NCBI GenBank assembly: GCA_964470345.1
Contig: CAYYBE010000005.1
Location: forward strand, 1 to 64,000
Direction: 5' to 3'
Length of the DNA stretch: 64,000 nucleotides
From: CAYYBE01 sp964470345
GTDB taxonomy: Bacteria > Babelota > Babeliae > Babelales > Babelaceae
The number at the start of each line of letters is the position of its first letter. The first letter of the stretch is position 1. The position numbers were made by a program, and so were the translations under genes. Below the pieces are notes generated by a model, which was not told the DNA's origin, did not search any database, and saw only the letters and a list, made by a program, of their open reading frames with translations. This document shows positions 1-11,451 of the stretch, one piece after another.

Positions 1-3000
1 TTGACAGTTATGGCAACGTAAGTCGTTCAAATGCCGTCATAGATTCAGTAACAACGGGGACAAGTTCCAATGTTCCCTTGACGTTGGCTTTGCGTGACAG
101 CTCGGGTAACTTTGCGGCGGGGACGATTACAGCAGACTTGGTTGGTAATGTAACGGGTAATATAGTTGGCAATGTCAGCGGCGCAGCATCAGCAAACGTG
201 TTGAAGAGTGGCGATACGATGACAGGGACGTTGCGTATAGAAAATACGACAGCGCCAGCATTGCAGCTGCTTACGAATGCAACTTCATCAGTAAGTGATG
301 TTATCTTGACGATAGACAGTTCAGGTAATGTAACGCGTTCGGCAGCTCAGATCGGATCATTAACTGGTGGAACAAGTTCAGATGTACCGAATACATTAGT
401 ACTGCGAGATGCACAAGGCAACTTTGCAGCAGGTACGGTAACAGCAGCTCTTATTGGCAATGTAACTGGTAATGTCAGTGGCCAAGTAACAGGAAGCTTG
501 CTGGGGAATGTAACGGGTAACGTGTACGGAAACGTACTTGGCGATGTAACAGGGAATGTAGTAGGAAATGTTTCAGGTGCATCAACAGCAAACGTTTTGA
601 AGACTGGTGATACGATGACCGGAACGCTGCGTGTCAGCAGTCTTGTCGCGGCGGCAGCAATATTGCGTGGACAGGGTTCAACGACGGCACCAGCATTGCA
701 GTTGTTTGATAATCTTTCAGCAACCAATACCGACAATTTTCTTGCGATTGATGCTTCAGGTAATGTTTCGCAAAGCACTGTTCCAGTGGGACTATTAGTT
801 GGCGCAACAAGTGGTAATGTTCCAAGTACGCTGGTGTTACGTGATAGCGTAGGAAGTGTTGCCGTAAATAAAATGATGGCCCAGGGATTGGATGTGATTG
901 GGACGTCAACGTTTAACAGTCAAGTCTATAATTTCTTTGCAACTGTTTCGCCAAATAATGTTTTATATGTCCACAAAGGCCCAATAGCAGCACCGAATGA
1001 ATTTAATTCTATCAAGGCTGCCGTCGATAGCATCTCAGGAAGTAGTACTTCTAATCGATTTGCTGTTACCGTAGCTCCAGGTGTCTACGTTGAGGATACG
1101 ATCACGCTTAAGCCGTACGTTGGCATTATTGGTATCAATGAAAGCTCAGTGGTCATTCAAGTAGATGCTCCGAATAAAGATATTATTCATGGTGTTGATA
1201 GTAGCTTCTTAAGGGGGTTAACGCTTCAGGGTGCAACTGATCCTGGAATGGCAGCGATCTCGCTTGATGGCGGTATGATGAGTGCTGATAGTGTAAACTT
1301 TGGTTCGAGTGATATTCTGATGAAGATACGAGCCTCAGCAGCTCCTAGCGGATCAACGATTACGTTGACCAATGTACTGGGAGATGGTGTTTTTACCACT
1401 GCATTTGATGTCAACAGCACTGCAGGATTTCCATGTGGCTTGATATTTAGCAATCTTACCTGGGCACCGACTGTTCCTCTGGTATCAACAATGACATTTG
1501 CTAAAGTGCAAGGACCTGGCTCATACTTGGTTGGCTCGAGTTTGAGCGCAGGCTCATTCAGTTTTCCTCCTACTATCGGTACGAAATTTTTAGAACTGTT
1601 TAATGGTGGTTTTGTAGAAATTGCTACGGCAAGTGTGAGTGGTTTTGATACGGCATTTTCTGTTCCATCGGGAGCGGTAGGATCAACACTTATTCTTCTA
1701 GCGATTGCTGCGACTAATAATAATACCGATATTTCTATTCAGGATATTGATGTTTCAGGATCGATTTCTGGTGAATTTAATCGTACGAAGATAAACATAG
1801 ATCCAGCAGCTACAGGCTTGGCGTTATTTATAACTGATGGTGGTATAACTTCAGTTGGTTCATTCTATTCAGGCAGGTCGATTGGTACGATAACCAATAT
1901 CAGCCCAGCAACTAACTATGGAACTAACCTTGGGTTAATTACGGGCGGTGAGATGTATACATCCCCGACATCATTGGTATTAACAGTTTCAGCTGGGCAA
2001 GGATATTTGATGCAATCAACGTCAGGTATTGATGATCTTAAGTTAGTTTCATGGGCGACGACACAAACTATTCTGATTCCTGACAAAGATAATTATGTCT
2101 TTATAGATAATAATGGGTCGCCAAATGTTTCCCTGGCAGCTTCATCGTCAACGTACACAATACCATTGGGTAAAGCTCGTGCTTCGGGCATTCCCGCAAA
2201 TGGCGTTCTCTATTTACAGGATATAGCACAGGATGCTAGTCATACGGCAACAAAGTTATCTAATATTCTTGAATTAGCGTTAGGACCTGTCTATGTGTCG
2301 GGCTCAATTACGAGTCAAAATGGGGCAACGCCATCAGATCTGCTGAATGTGACCTCGGGGCAATATACTTTTGGAGAACATATTTTTTATCCTATAGGGG
2401 CAACGCCGATTTCGTGGCAGGCATACCTTGGAGCTGGTACAAACGAGTTCGTTACAACGCAGACCGCTATTGATTATCAACGATGGGATAACGGTGGTGT
2501 GCTTTCTCCCATTCCTGCTAACTATTATGCAACGCATACGCTCTATGTTATTGGTGGTTATAACCCTGAGAGTGAGCGTGCTGCACAAACCTACGCATTA
2601 GTCTATTCACAAACGGTTTACTCAACCCTAACGGCAGCTGAAGTTGGTGACCTTCCTACGGCGCCCGTTAGTTGGAATGGGAATATTGTGCCAATCTCAC
2701 TGGTGATTGTTAAAAATAATAGTGCGACAAAAATAGCAGAAATTCTTGATGAACGACCTCGTCCTGGGTTTGTAGCAAGCTCCGTTGCAGGTGTTAATGT
2801 TCACGGTAACTTGCTTGGGTTGCTTGCTGATGATCACCCACAATATCTATTGACCAATGGTGGCCGTACGATGACCGGTAATTTACAGATGGGGACGAAT
2901 AGTATTACGAACGCGGGAACGGTCAATGGGGTAACTGTTGAATTGCATGGTGCTCGTCATGGTGCCAATAATCTTGATCCAATTCCTACGGGAGTTTTAG

Positions 3001-3603
3001 CAGATATACAGTCGGTTGGTATTACCGGTGCTGCAGGAGCAAATAATGCATTCGCTCGTGCTGATCACGTTCATGCTCATGGAAATCTGCCTGGCGATGG
3101 ATTGCATGCTGTTGCCGATATTTCAACGTCGGGATTTATGTCGGCTGCTGATAAACAAACGTTGGTCGATGCAACCGCTGCCAATACGCCAAGTACGTTT
3201 GTTAAGCGTAACGGTAATGGTGATTTTGCCGCAGGCACAGTAACAGCTGGATTAATAGGTAATGTTACGGGCAATGTAAGTGGTCAAGTGACGGGAAGCT
3301 TGCTGGGCGACGTCACTGGGAATGTATACGGTAACGTACAAGGCGATGTACTTGGCAATGTAACGGGTAACGTAGTAGGTAATGTTTCTGGTGCAGCATC
3401 AGCAAACGTATTGAAGAGCGGTGATACAATGACCGGTGAATTGCGTATCAGTGATGCGACATTGTCACCGTTGGTAGTAACAGGTAATGCAACGACGCCA
3501 GCGGTGCTGGTAACAGGACAAAGCTTGACAGTAGCTCCAGCGTTACGCTTGGTAGGTAACCCTGCGTCAGTTGGAAGTGATGTCGTACTTACGATCGACG
3601 CAT
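1..3603 (+). CDS. Giant fibre-like repeat protein, 5' part (partial at both ends)
   Basis: The reading frame is open from base 3, before any start codon, so the gene begins upstream of the window; it runs about 1200 codons into the scaffold gap. It opens with two blocks rich in GNVTGNV-type heptads, each followed by a GDTMTG motif (bases about 211 and 607). The middle (about 960-2750) is non-repetitive. It includes an IKAAVDSI...VAPGVYVEDT stretch (about 1005-1100) typical of right-handed beta-helix, pectin-lyase-like fibres. Near 2830-2890 it carries DDHPQYLLTNGG and TMTGNLQM, and near 3060 ADHVHAHG; these are phrases common in phage tail fibres. A further GNVTGNV block starts about 3259. 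I infer a very long secreted surface fibre or adhesin built from phage-tail-fibre-like units. No enzymatic motif was seen. The fibre-like nature is fairly sure; the function is not. Confidence 0.8.
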
Positions 3604-3703
3604 NNNNNNNNNNNNNNNNNNNNNNNNNNNNNNNNNNNNNNNNNNNNNNNNNNNNNNNNNNNNNNNNNNNNNNNNNNNNNNNNNNNNNNNNNNNNNNNNN
3701 NNN
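3604..3703. other. Scaffold gap of 100 N inside the fibre gene
   Basis: Exactly 100 N separate two frames of the same repeat protein. The frame differs on the two sides, so 100 is a placeholder and not the true length. In the next repeat copy, the bases matching the two gap edges (4042 and 4187) enclose 144 nt. A 144-nt gap would restore the frame, as would 144 plus whole in-frame repeat units. Confidence 0.95.
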
Positions 3704-6700
3704 TGACTGGTAACGTCAGTGGTCAAGTAACAGGAAGCTTGCTGGGCAATGTCACTGGCAATGTATACGGTAATGTACAAGGTAATGTACTTGGTAATGT
3801 AACGGGTAACGTAGTAGGTAATGTTTCTGGTGCAGCATCAGCAAACGTGCTGAAGACTGGAGATACAATGACCGGTGAATTGCGTATCAGTGATGCGACG
3901 TTGTCACCGTTGGTAGTAACAGGTAATGCAACGACGCCAGCGGTGCTGGTAACAGGACAAAGCTTGACAGTAGCTCCAGCGTTACGCTTGGTAGGTAACC
4001 CTGCGTCAGTTGGAAGTGATGTCGTACTTACGATCGACGCATTAGGTAATGTAACAAAGTCGACCGTAGCGATTAGCGGTCTTGGTAATTCAGGAACAAG
4101 TAGTAATGTGCCGAATACGTTGGTGCTACGAGATGCACAAGGTAACTTTGCCGCAGGCACAGTAACAGCTGGATTAATAGGCAACGTGACTGGCAATGTC
4201 AGTGGTCAAGTGACGGGAAGCTTGCTGGGCAACGTCACTGGCAACGTAACGGGTGATGTAGTTGGTAACCTCTCTGGAGCAGCATCTGCCAATGTACTCA
4301 AAATAGGTGATACGATGACGGGCCAGTTGAGGCTGAACGATGCAATATTGTCAGCTCTGGTTTTGAGCAAGAATACAACAGCACCAACAGAAGTGATAAC
4401 GGGTAATAGTACAACGCTCGCGCCGGCTCTGCAATTGTTCGGAAATCCAACAGCAACGACAGGTAGTTACTTCCTGACCATAGATGATTCTGGCGATGTG
4501 ATGCAGTCGACAGCACAAATTGGGTCGTTGACGAGCGCAACAAGTGGTAATGTAGCCAATACGTTAGTATTACGAGATGCACAAGGTAACTTTGCAGCAG
4601 GAACAATAACGGCAGGTCTTATTGGGTATCACACAGGTAATGTAAGTGGTCAAGTGACAGGTAGTTTGCTTGGTAATGTTACGGGTAACGTTGTAGGTAA
4701 CGTACTCGGCAATGTAACAGGTAATGTAGTTGGTAATGTCTCTGGAGCAGCATCGGCTAACGTACTCAAAATCGGTGATACAATGACGGGCGAGTTACGT
4801 ATTAGTGATGCGACGCTGTCGCCATTGGTAGTAACGGGTAATGCAACGACGCCGGCAGCGCTGATAACGGGACAAAGCACGACAACGGCTGGCGTATTGC
4901 GGTTGGTGAATATGCCAACGATTGGAACAACCGACAATGCATTAGCAGTAGACGCTGGTGGTAATGTTACGAAATCAAGTATTGTCACGGTAAATTCAGC
5001 TGGTGCTGTAACACACGGTGCAGGTACTGCAGCGCAGCCCTCGGTGACCTTCAGCGGTTCACCAACGTCTGGTCTTTCCGCGCAAACGGCAGATACATTA
5101 GTCTTAAGCACAGCTGCAACAAATAGAGTTTCTGTTGGAGCAACAGGGGCCGTGACGGTAAGTGCACCAACGGCTAACGTTGTTGGAGTAACGGTAACAG
5201 GTAATACTATTGGTTCAAGCAGCGCGGTTTCTATTACGCAGGGTAATAACGCTGCATCGGGTAATGCTCTTGCAGTGATCGCTGCAGTTAACGCAGCAAG
5301 TAATCCTGCAGTTACGGTGAGTGGTGCGGCCAATGCTGCAGATATCATGACGATTATAGGTGCAGCGGGTGCTGGAGCAACAGGACGGGGGCTTTTTATC
5401 GACAAATCTCAAGCAAGTTCCTCAGGTGTTGGTTTGCAAGTGAATAGTAACGCACTCAGTCCTGCTGCATTGTTGACGGGACAGAGCACGACAACAGCAG
5501 GTGCCTTACGCTTAGTTAACATCCCAACGACTGGTACAACGGATAATGTGTTGGCAGTAGATGCTGGTGGCAACGTTACGAAATCAAGTATCGTAACAGC
5601 TAACGCTGCAGGTGCAGTAACTTTTGGTGCAGGCTCAGCAGCGTTACCATCGATGACGTTTAGCGGCAACACTAACACGGGTCTTTACTCTCCTGGAACA
5701 AACCAAGTTGCGGTCACTACCGACGGTACGCAACGCTTACTTGTGGCAACGGATGGTGCGGTGACGATTAATGCGCCAACGGCAAACTCTACCGGTTTAA
5801 CTGTTACTGGCAATACGGTAGGTTCCAACGACGCTGTTGTTATTAACCAGGGCAATAATGCAGCCTCTGGAAATGCCTTAATGGTTAATGCTGCAGTGAA
5901 TGCAGCAACAAATCCCGCGGTGGCAATTGTAGGAGCCGCTAATGCAGCAAATATCATGACGATTTCTGGTACGGCGAGTGCCACGGGCGATGGCTTGGTG
6001 ATTGATAAATCACAAGCAAGTGCATCGGGAGAGGGGTTGATGGTAACGGGTAACACAAACAACCCAGCGGCTTTATTAACGGGTAACGGCACCACCCAAG
6101 CCCCAGCGCTGCGCATGGCAGGTATTCCAAGTTTACCGTCACCAACTTTAACATTTAATGGGACGGGGTATGCATTAACGACTGATGTTGCGGGGAACGT
6201 CATGCAGTCAGTTGGTAATAATGGTGATTCAATGAGAACATTTTTTAGTCAACCAAACTGGTATCAGCCAATTGATCCGTCACGTGAGATTTTCTTTTAT
6301 GATGATTTCTTGGGTACCACAGGGCAGGCCGTTACCGGGGTTGTTAGGTATGCTGATACCATCTGGGGTGCTTCTACGGTGGGTGGTGGTACAATAAATA
6401 CTCCTCCAGCGGTAACGACTGCCAATGATTTTGGGGTACTACAACTTCAGACAAGTAATAATGGTGATGGTTCGATTGTATACAAGCAAAATACCTGTAC
6501 TGTTTTTGGTCGAGGAACGTGTGTTGCTGAAACTCGCGTTTCATTTGCAACGCTTGGCGTAGGGACTCAGCAATATACTTTCCGTATAGGCTTTGGTGAT
6601 ACCACAACGACAACAGCAGATTTTACTGATGGGGTATATTTCGAATATGCCAATGGAATCAGCGGTAATTTCTGGCGTTGTCGAACGGTGAATAATACAG

Positions 6701-6963
6701 CCTCAACGACGGTAGTTACGACATCTGCTATTGCGGGTGCAACGTACTACCGATTACGTATTGAGGTAAATGCAGCTGGAACTGAGGCGAAGTTTTATGT
6801 AAATGGAGCTCTTGTAGCTACGATTACGACTAATATTCCGGTAACTGCAAGCACGCGGGTATGTGGGCCGATTATGCAAATGGGTAAATCTGCAGGGGCA
6901 ACAGCACGCACTACGAATGTTGATTATTGGATGCATCATTATGTTTTAACAACTCCAAGGTAA
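3704..6963 (+). CDS. Giant fibre-like repeat protein, 3' part with C-terminal lectin-like domain
   Basis: This continues the gene left of the gap; complete codons start at 3706 and the stop is TAA at 6961-6963, giving about 1085 residues. Three GNVTGNV/GQVTGSLLGNV blocks (starting near 3706, 4177 and 4621) each lead to a GDTMTG motif and a LRISDATLSPLV-like segment. A second repeat class (about 4980-6060) has FSGSPTSGL or FSGNTNTGL, VGATGAV, GNNAASGNAL and DKSQAS elements, as in phage tail-fibre shafts. From about 6240 the sequence is non-repetitive: IFFYDDFLGT near 6280, then about 220 residues of alternating polar and hydrophobic strands. This resembles a jelly-roll or concanavalin-like sugar-binding head, which is inference. 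The next gene starts 5 nt downstream. Confidence 0.8.
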
Positions 6964-6968
6964 CCGGT

Positions 6969-8012
6969 ATGAAAAGTCAAATAATCAGGACCATGGTTCT
7001 TTTAGGCATAAGCATCATGCAACAGGCATCTGCTCTGCAATCAAAAGAAATTCCCACACGTAACGTTTTAAACTCTGTTGTCGAACAGGCTTGGAAACTA
7101 GGGTATGACCTGTATGCGGGTGCGGAGTTTAGCTTTTCTGTACTTGAAAAAAAGAGTGGAGATCTTTGTGATCTCCCCCATGATACCTATGACAAGATGC
7201 GTGTGGATTTGACAGCTGTCGGTGTACGAATGACCAAGACTGAAGTTTCCGGGCAGTATGCAATTGTTGTTCCCTTTGGACGTGTCTGTGATGTAGCAGA
7301 TAAACTGTTCGAACTCAAAGCGCTGGTACGATCATGTTCGTCAGATGGGTATACCGTAACCCTCATGCCCTTTGTTCACCATGGGAGTGCGGGTAATAAA
7401 CTTCACATGGCCTGGTACTTGTTTGATATTTTAGAACAGAAAAATGTTTGCGAAGTACACAGTGCTGCGCAAGAAGAACTTTCGCTCCGTGCACAGCAGT
7501 CAATTGCAGGTATTTTGTCGGTCCTGCGTGACATGAGTATTTTATTGAATCCGACGATTAATTCATACAAACGGCTAAAGTGTAGCATGTGTACGGGTAG
7601 CATGGCGATTGCGTGGTCACGCGGAGAGTCCCCTGTTGCACTTAATATTGTTACGAATTGGGCCGGTTGTGGGCAAGCTGCTTTAGTACTTACGACTGCT
7701 GATATGGGCGTTGATCCCTATCTAGCATATGCTGCAATAAGTCGGGCTGCGCTTGAAGGTATTCAGTATTCAACGGAGATGCCACAGGCGTGGGCTGATG
7801 CTGCACAAGAGAATCGCAGTGACATGACATCATCGGGTAAGATTCATCAGTTGCCAACATCACTTGCGCAAGCGATACAGATTGCTGAAACCAGTGATTT
7901 TCTGCGTGATTGGTTGGGTGAAGCGCTTGATCTGTATCTTACTGAAAAACGTAAAGAAGTTGCAGAGTATGAGACTACTGTTACTGACTGGGAAATTAAA
8001 CGATATGGATAA
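6969..8012 (+). CDS. Secreted protein of unknown function
   Basis: 347 residues. I chose the ATG at 6969, which follows an AAGG at the end of the fibre gene and gives a signal peptide: MKSQ, then a hydrophobic run through VLLGIS and a likely cleavage after QASA. A longer in-frame start at 6927 would lie inside the fibre gene. I do not recognise a family. Visible features are scattered cysteines (DLCD, RSCSS, KCSMCTGS), which could form disulphides outside the cytoplasm, and a charged C-terminus. The 5-nt spacing after the giant fibre gene suggests co-transcription, so a role in secreting or anchoring the fibre is possible but unproven. Confidence 0.7.
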   Translation: MKSQIIRTMVLLGISIMQQASALQSKEIPTRNVLNSVVEQAWKLGYDLYAGAEFSFSVLEKKSGDLCDLPHDTYDKMRVDLTAVGVRMTKTEVSGQYAIVVPFGRVCDVADKLFELKALVRSCSSDGYTVTLMPFVHHGSAGNKLHMAWYLFDILEQKNVCEVHSAAQEELSLRAQQSIAGILSVLRDMSILLNPTINSYKRLKCSMCTGSMAIAWSRGESPVALNIVTNWAGCGQAALVLTTADMGVDPYLAYAAISRAALEGIQYSTEMPQAWADAAQENRSDMTSSGKIHQLPTSLAQAIQIAETSDFLRDWLGEALDLYLTEKRKEVAEYETTVTDWEIKRYG

Positions 8013-8024
8013 AAGATTGGCGAA

Positions 8025-8060
8025 GCCCGACGAAGCCTTGGCGGAGACGGGGAGCTGAAA
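8025..8060. repeat. Possible degenerate GC-rich palindromic element
   Basis: The short spacer before the ATPase gene contains GGCGAAGCCCGACGAAGC and CTTGGCGGAGACGGGGAGC. The second half resembles the GGCGAAGTCGGGAGC end of the element near 62345-62370. It is GC-rich relative to its surroundings. This could be a worn copy of a small dispersed repeat; the evidence is weak. Confidence 0.35.
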
Positions 8061-8081
8061 AGATACGCATAGGGGTCTGCC

Positions 8082-10742
8082 GTGAACTATTATCAACAGT
8101 CTATAGAAGAAGTAGCTAAAATATTTAAAACAGATCTTGAGGCAGGGTTGTCGGTAGCAGAGGCGGAACGTAGACAGCGCGTGACAGGGTATAATGTTTT
8201 GCCCGAAGTTCCAGAAAAATCACTCTTTTTTATTTTTCTTGAGCAGTTTAAAAACCCGCTTATTTACATTTTATTGTGCGCGGCGGCAATCATCTTTTTT
8301 TTAGGTCATCATGGCGATGCCTTTTTGATAAGTGGCATTTTGCTCTTTAATGCTGTTATTGGGACCTATCAAGAGGGGCGGGCAAAGCGCATTTTGCAGG
8401 AGCTCAAGAAAATGACGACCGCTTCGTGCGTTGTAGTACGTGGCGATATGCGCATGCTTATTCCCGAAAGAGAGTTGGTTCCAGGAGATATTATTGTATT
8501 ATTGGCAGGGGAACAAGTGCCGGCTGATGCACGCCTGTGTGAGAGTACCAATATCTATGTGAATGAGTCACTCATCACGGGGGAGTCGGCAGGGGTAGTA
8601 AAGAGCTTAGATGTTATTGAAAAGAGTGTGCCGATCTTTGAGCAGAAAAACATGCTCTTTAAAGGCACGTATGTCATGAATGGTTCGGCGCGGGCGATCG
8701 TCGTGGCTACGGGGAGCATGACCTATGTCGGTTCTGTTCATAAAGTAGTTTCTGGGAGCGAAACCCATTTTCCTCTTCGCAAAGAATTAGATGCGCTTGC
8801 GCAAAAAATTGTTATAGGAATTCTCGCACTCTGTGTGGTGTTGTTTGCTATAGGATTTGCCTTTGGACAAACGGTGCGCGAGCTGTTGGCAATGTTGACG
8901 GCTCTGTTTATTTGCGTTGTTCCCGAGGGTTTGCCGGTTGTTCTGACGTTAGTTTTGGTGACCGGCGTCTATCGGATGGCAAAGAAAAACGTGCTGATTA
9001 AACGGCTGCAGGCGGTTGAAGGGCTCGGACGAATTTCGACGATTATTGTTGATAAAACGGGCACGCTTACCCGTAATCAAATGATGGTCGAGCGTGTGTA
9101 TACACCAGCGATGCCGTATACCGTTTCTGGCAGTGGCTATGATACCAAGGGAGAAGCTATTCCGCTGGGAGCAGTAACTGATACCAGTAAAAAACAGCTT
9201 CTTGAATTGGCGACAGCAGCAGCGTTTTTAGATGGGAGCCAAGTGGAGTGGAAAGAAGAAGAGGGGCGATTTGTCGTCAAGGGTGAACCGACGGAAACTG
9301 CCATGGGTCTCTTTGCCCATAAGGTGGGAGTGCATCGACATCAATTGCGTAAAACAAGTACCCGTTTTTTTGAAGTGCCTTTTTCTACGCAGTGGCATAT
9401 GCATGTTGCCGGCATGCAAACTGACAATGAACGGTTTATTTTTGTATCGGGTATTCCTGAGGTAGTTATGCGGATCTCTCATGATGTACCTGAACAAGCC
9501 CGGCATGTTTTGCAAGAGATGCTTGCCGAAGGGTTGCGCGTCGTAGCGTTTACCCTGTATCGTGTCCCTGACAGTGTTGAGGTTGTTGATTGGGAAAGCT
9601 ATGTGCATACGGTTGGCTTTGGAAAGTTTAATTTTTTAGGTTTGTGTGGAATTCAGGACTCGATTCGTAGCGAAGTCGCGCCGATGGTTGAGCGCGTGCA
9701 GAAGGCGGGATTGCGTGTTGTCATGGCAACAGGTGACCACTGCTCAACGGCACTCTATGTTGCGCAAAAGACCGGAATAGATGGGCATATGTGCGTTGAA
9801 GGAAAAGAGTTACCAAATTTGTCACAAGACCAGATTCTTGCCACTTCTGTTTTTGCTCGCGTGACGCCCCATGACAAAGCGGCACTTGTGCAGGTGATGC
9901 ACAAAGCGGGACAGCGGGTTGCGATGACCGGTGACGGTATTAATGATGTTGCGTGTCTTGTTGTGGCTGATGTAAGTATCGCCATGGGTAGTGGGACTGA
10001 TATTGCCAAAGAAGCAGCTGATGTTGTGCTCTTAGACGATTCGTTCAGCACGATTGTTGAAGGAATAGAGGAAGGGCGCCATATTTTTGCAACATTGCGC
10101 CGGGTGATTTTATACTTTTTTGCAACAAACTTTGGCGAAGTACTCGTTGTGGTTGGTGCGCTCTTGCTCCGCTTGCCCTTCCCGCTGGAAGCAGCGCAAA
10201 TCTTATGGCTTAATCTGATTACTGATGGTTTTCTTGATAGTGCACTTGCAGCAGAACCGCGAGAAAAAGATGTCTTGCAAACGCAATTACTTCGCGCTCA
10301 ACATGGTCTTATTGATAGCTCGTTATTATGGAAAGTTCTATGGATGGCGCTCCCGATGGCAATAGGATCGTTGATTGTTTTTGCGACGACGTGCCAGGCA
10401 ATTAGTTCGACCGCATGCTCAAATAGTGCTGCCCATGCACGTACGCTGCTCTTGGTCTGCATGGCGATGTTCCAATGGTTTAATGCCTGGAATTGTCGTT
10501 CGGAGAAAAAGTCGATTCTCTCGAGTGGTTTATTCTCAAATCGGTGGCTTATCGTAGCAACAATCTTTGTCTTACTCTTGCAAATCGCTGTTGTCTATCT
10601 TCCGGTGCTTCAACGCATTTTTAAGACAGTACCGCTCACGCTTTCTGAATGGTTATTGGCAAGCGGTATTGCGTTTTCAATTATTGTTCTTGAAGAAACG
10701 CGTAAGTACGTAGCTCGCATTCTCGCGCGCCGGCGTGTGTGA
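8082..10742 (+). CDS. P2-type cation-transporting ATPase
   Basis: 886 residues with the full P-type ATPase layout; it pumps a cation across the inner membrane using ATP. The start is GTG at 8082 behind AGGGG. In order there is an N-terminal cation-ATPase domain, the first membrane hairpin, the actuator TGES loop (LITGESAG, about residue 167), M4 with PEGLP (about 281), the phosphorylation site DKTGTLT (about 324), the hinge TGDGIND (about 616), and M6 with NLITDG, followed by four further helices. PEGLP together with N..TD in M6 matches Ca2+/Mn2+ pumps of the SERCA/PMR1 class better than heavy-metal pumps. The exact ion cannot be settled from sequence. The length is normal for the class. Confidence 0.93.
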   Translation: MNYYQQSIEEVAKIFKTDLEAGLSVAEAERRQRVTGYNVLPEVPEKSLFFIFLEQFKNPLIYILLCAAAIIFFLGHHGDAFLISGILLFNAVIGTYQEGRAKRILQELKKMTTASCVVVRGDMRMLIPERELVPGDIIVLLAGEQVPADARLCESTNIYVNESLITGESAGVVKSLDVIEKSVPIFEQKNMLFKGTYVMNGSARAIVVATGSMTYVGSVHKVVSGSETHFPLRKELDALAQKIVIGILALCVVLFAIGFAFGQTVRELLAMLTALFICVVPEGLPVVLTLVLVTGVYRMAKKNVLIKRLQAVEGLGRISTIIVDKTGTLTRNQMMVERVYTPAMPYTVSGSGYDTKGEAIPLGAVTDTSKKQLLELATAAAFLDGSQVEWKEEEGRFVVKGEPTETAMGLFAHKVGVHRHQLRKTSTRFFEVPFSTQWHMHVAGMQTDNERFIFVSGIPEVVMRISHDVPEQARHVLQEMLAEGLRVVAFTLYRVPDSVEVVDWESYVHTVGFGKFNFLGLCGIQDSIRSEVAPMVERVQKAGLRVVMATGDHCSTALYVAQKTGIDGHMCVEGKELPNLSQDQILATSVFARVTPHDKAALVQVMHKAGQRVAMTGDGINDVACLVVADVSIAMGSGTDIAKEAADVVLLDDSFSTIVEGIEEGRHIFATLRRVILYFFATNFGEVLVVVGALLLRLPFPLEAAQILWLNLITDGFLDSALAAEPREKDVLQTQLLRAQHGLIDSSLLWKVLWMALPMAIGSLIVFATTCQAISSTACSNSAAHARTLLLVCMAMFQWFNAWNCRSEKKSILSSGLFSNRWLIVATIFVLLLQIAVVYLPVLQRIFKTVPLTLSEWLLASGIAFSIIVLEETRKYVARILARRRV

Positions 10743-10743
10743 G

Positions 10744-10772
10744 TTGACATTTTTTAAGCCCCACGTTACGGT
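10744..10772 (+). promoter_or_regulatory. Candidate sigma-70 promoter for the Skp-like gene
   Basis: A perfect TTGACA (10744-10749) lies 17 nt from TACGGT (10767-10772), which matches half of a -10 box. It sits directly after the stop of the ATPase gene and about 48 nt before the downstream ATG, as expected for a separate promoter. Confidence 0.55.
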
Positions 10773-10819
10773 TTACTCTGTAGCCAGTAAAGAGAGTTTT
10801 CATTTTAAGGAGAAAAATT

Positions 10820-11440
10820 ATGAATAAGCATATGTTGTTGGTAAGTCTTTTGGCAGTAAGTTCTTATGCAGTATGCGCAGAAGAAGCCAAAGAAAACAAA
10901 TCTGAAGAAACAAAAGTGACCAAAAAGATGGGAATTCCAGCAAAAGTTGCTGTAGTAAAATTTGAGGGAATCGCCGATTTTGCCAACCCAGAAAAATCAG
11001 AATCTTTTGAATTCCGTGACAAGATGGCAACCCTTTCTGCAGAACTCACCAAGCGTGCTGAAAAAGTTCAAAAGTTGCAAACAACATTCCAAAAGAAATT
11101 GGAAGAAGCAAAGCGTCTCAACAAAACAGATGATGATACCACTGCTGAATTGATGAAGTTGCAAAGTGAACTGAAGATTGATGGAGAAGCTTTCCAAAAA
11201 TGGCAACAAAGTACCTTAGGCAAATTCCAAGCAGAATTTGGCGAAAAGATGACAGTTGCCGTTGAAAAGATTGCAAAAGAGCAAGGCTGGACGGTTGTTG
11301 TTCCAGGACCAGTTTTATATTCAGCTCCAGAATGTGATATCACTGCTGACGTTGTTAAGAAATTGAACAATGATTACCGTGCTGAACAACGTGCAGAAAA
11401 GTTTAAAGCTGAATCAAAAAAAGCTGACACTAAAAAGTAA
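10820..11440 (+). CDS. Skp/OmpH-like periplasmic chaperone
   Basis: 206 residues with a signal peptide (MNKHMLLVSLLAVSS...VCA) and a strong AAGGAG ribosome site 7 nt before ATG. The mature part begins with a short strand (AKVAVVKFEGI) like the opening strand of Skp, followed by a long Lys/Glu-rich coiled coil (about residues 70-145) and a closing segment (GWTVVVPGPVLYSAPECDIT) matching the OmpH/Skp ending, in which the last strand carries the T-x-D-V-x-K-L signature. In the family, a trimer holds unfolded outer-membrane proteins in the periplasm. This fits the BamD and TamB-like genes elsewhere in the window. The lysine-rich tail is longer than usual. Confidence 0.85.
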   Translation: MNKHMLLVSLLAVSSYAVCAEEAKENKSEETKVTKKMGIPAKVAVVKFEGIADFANPEKSESFEFRDKMATLSAELTKRAEKVQKLQTTFQKKLEEAKRLNKTDDDTTAELMKLQSELKIDGEAFQKWQQSTLGKFQAEFGEKMTVAVEKIAKEQGWTVVVPGPVLYSAPECDITADVVKKLNNDYRAEQRAEKFKAESKKADTKK

Positions 11441-11451
11441 CTGCTTAAAGT

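Noticed and set aside
3571..3713. Apparent frameshift in the fibre gene
   Set aside because: Caused by the placeholder length of the N gap; the repeat alignment restores the frame with 144 nt.
4650..5405. Long minus-strand ORF opposite the fibre repeats (251 codons)
   Set aside because: Low-complexity mirror of the repeats (Pro/Thr/Val-rich), a typical shadow of a repetitive coding strand.
1..7000. Repeat blocks considered as CRISPR or as DNA satellite
   Set aside because: The units are coding, vary at third positions, and the unit is about 450 nt with no spacers.
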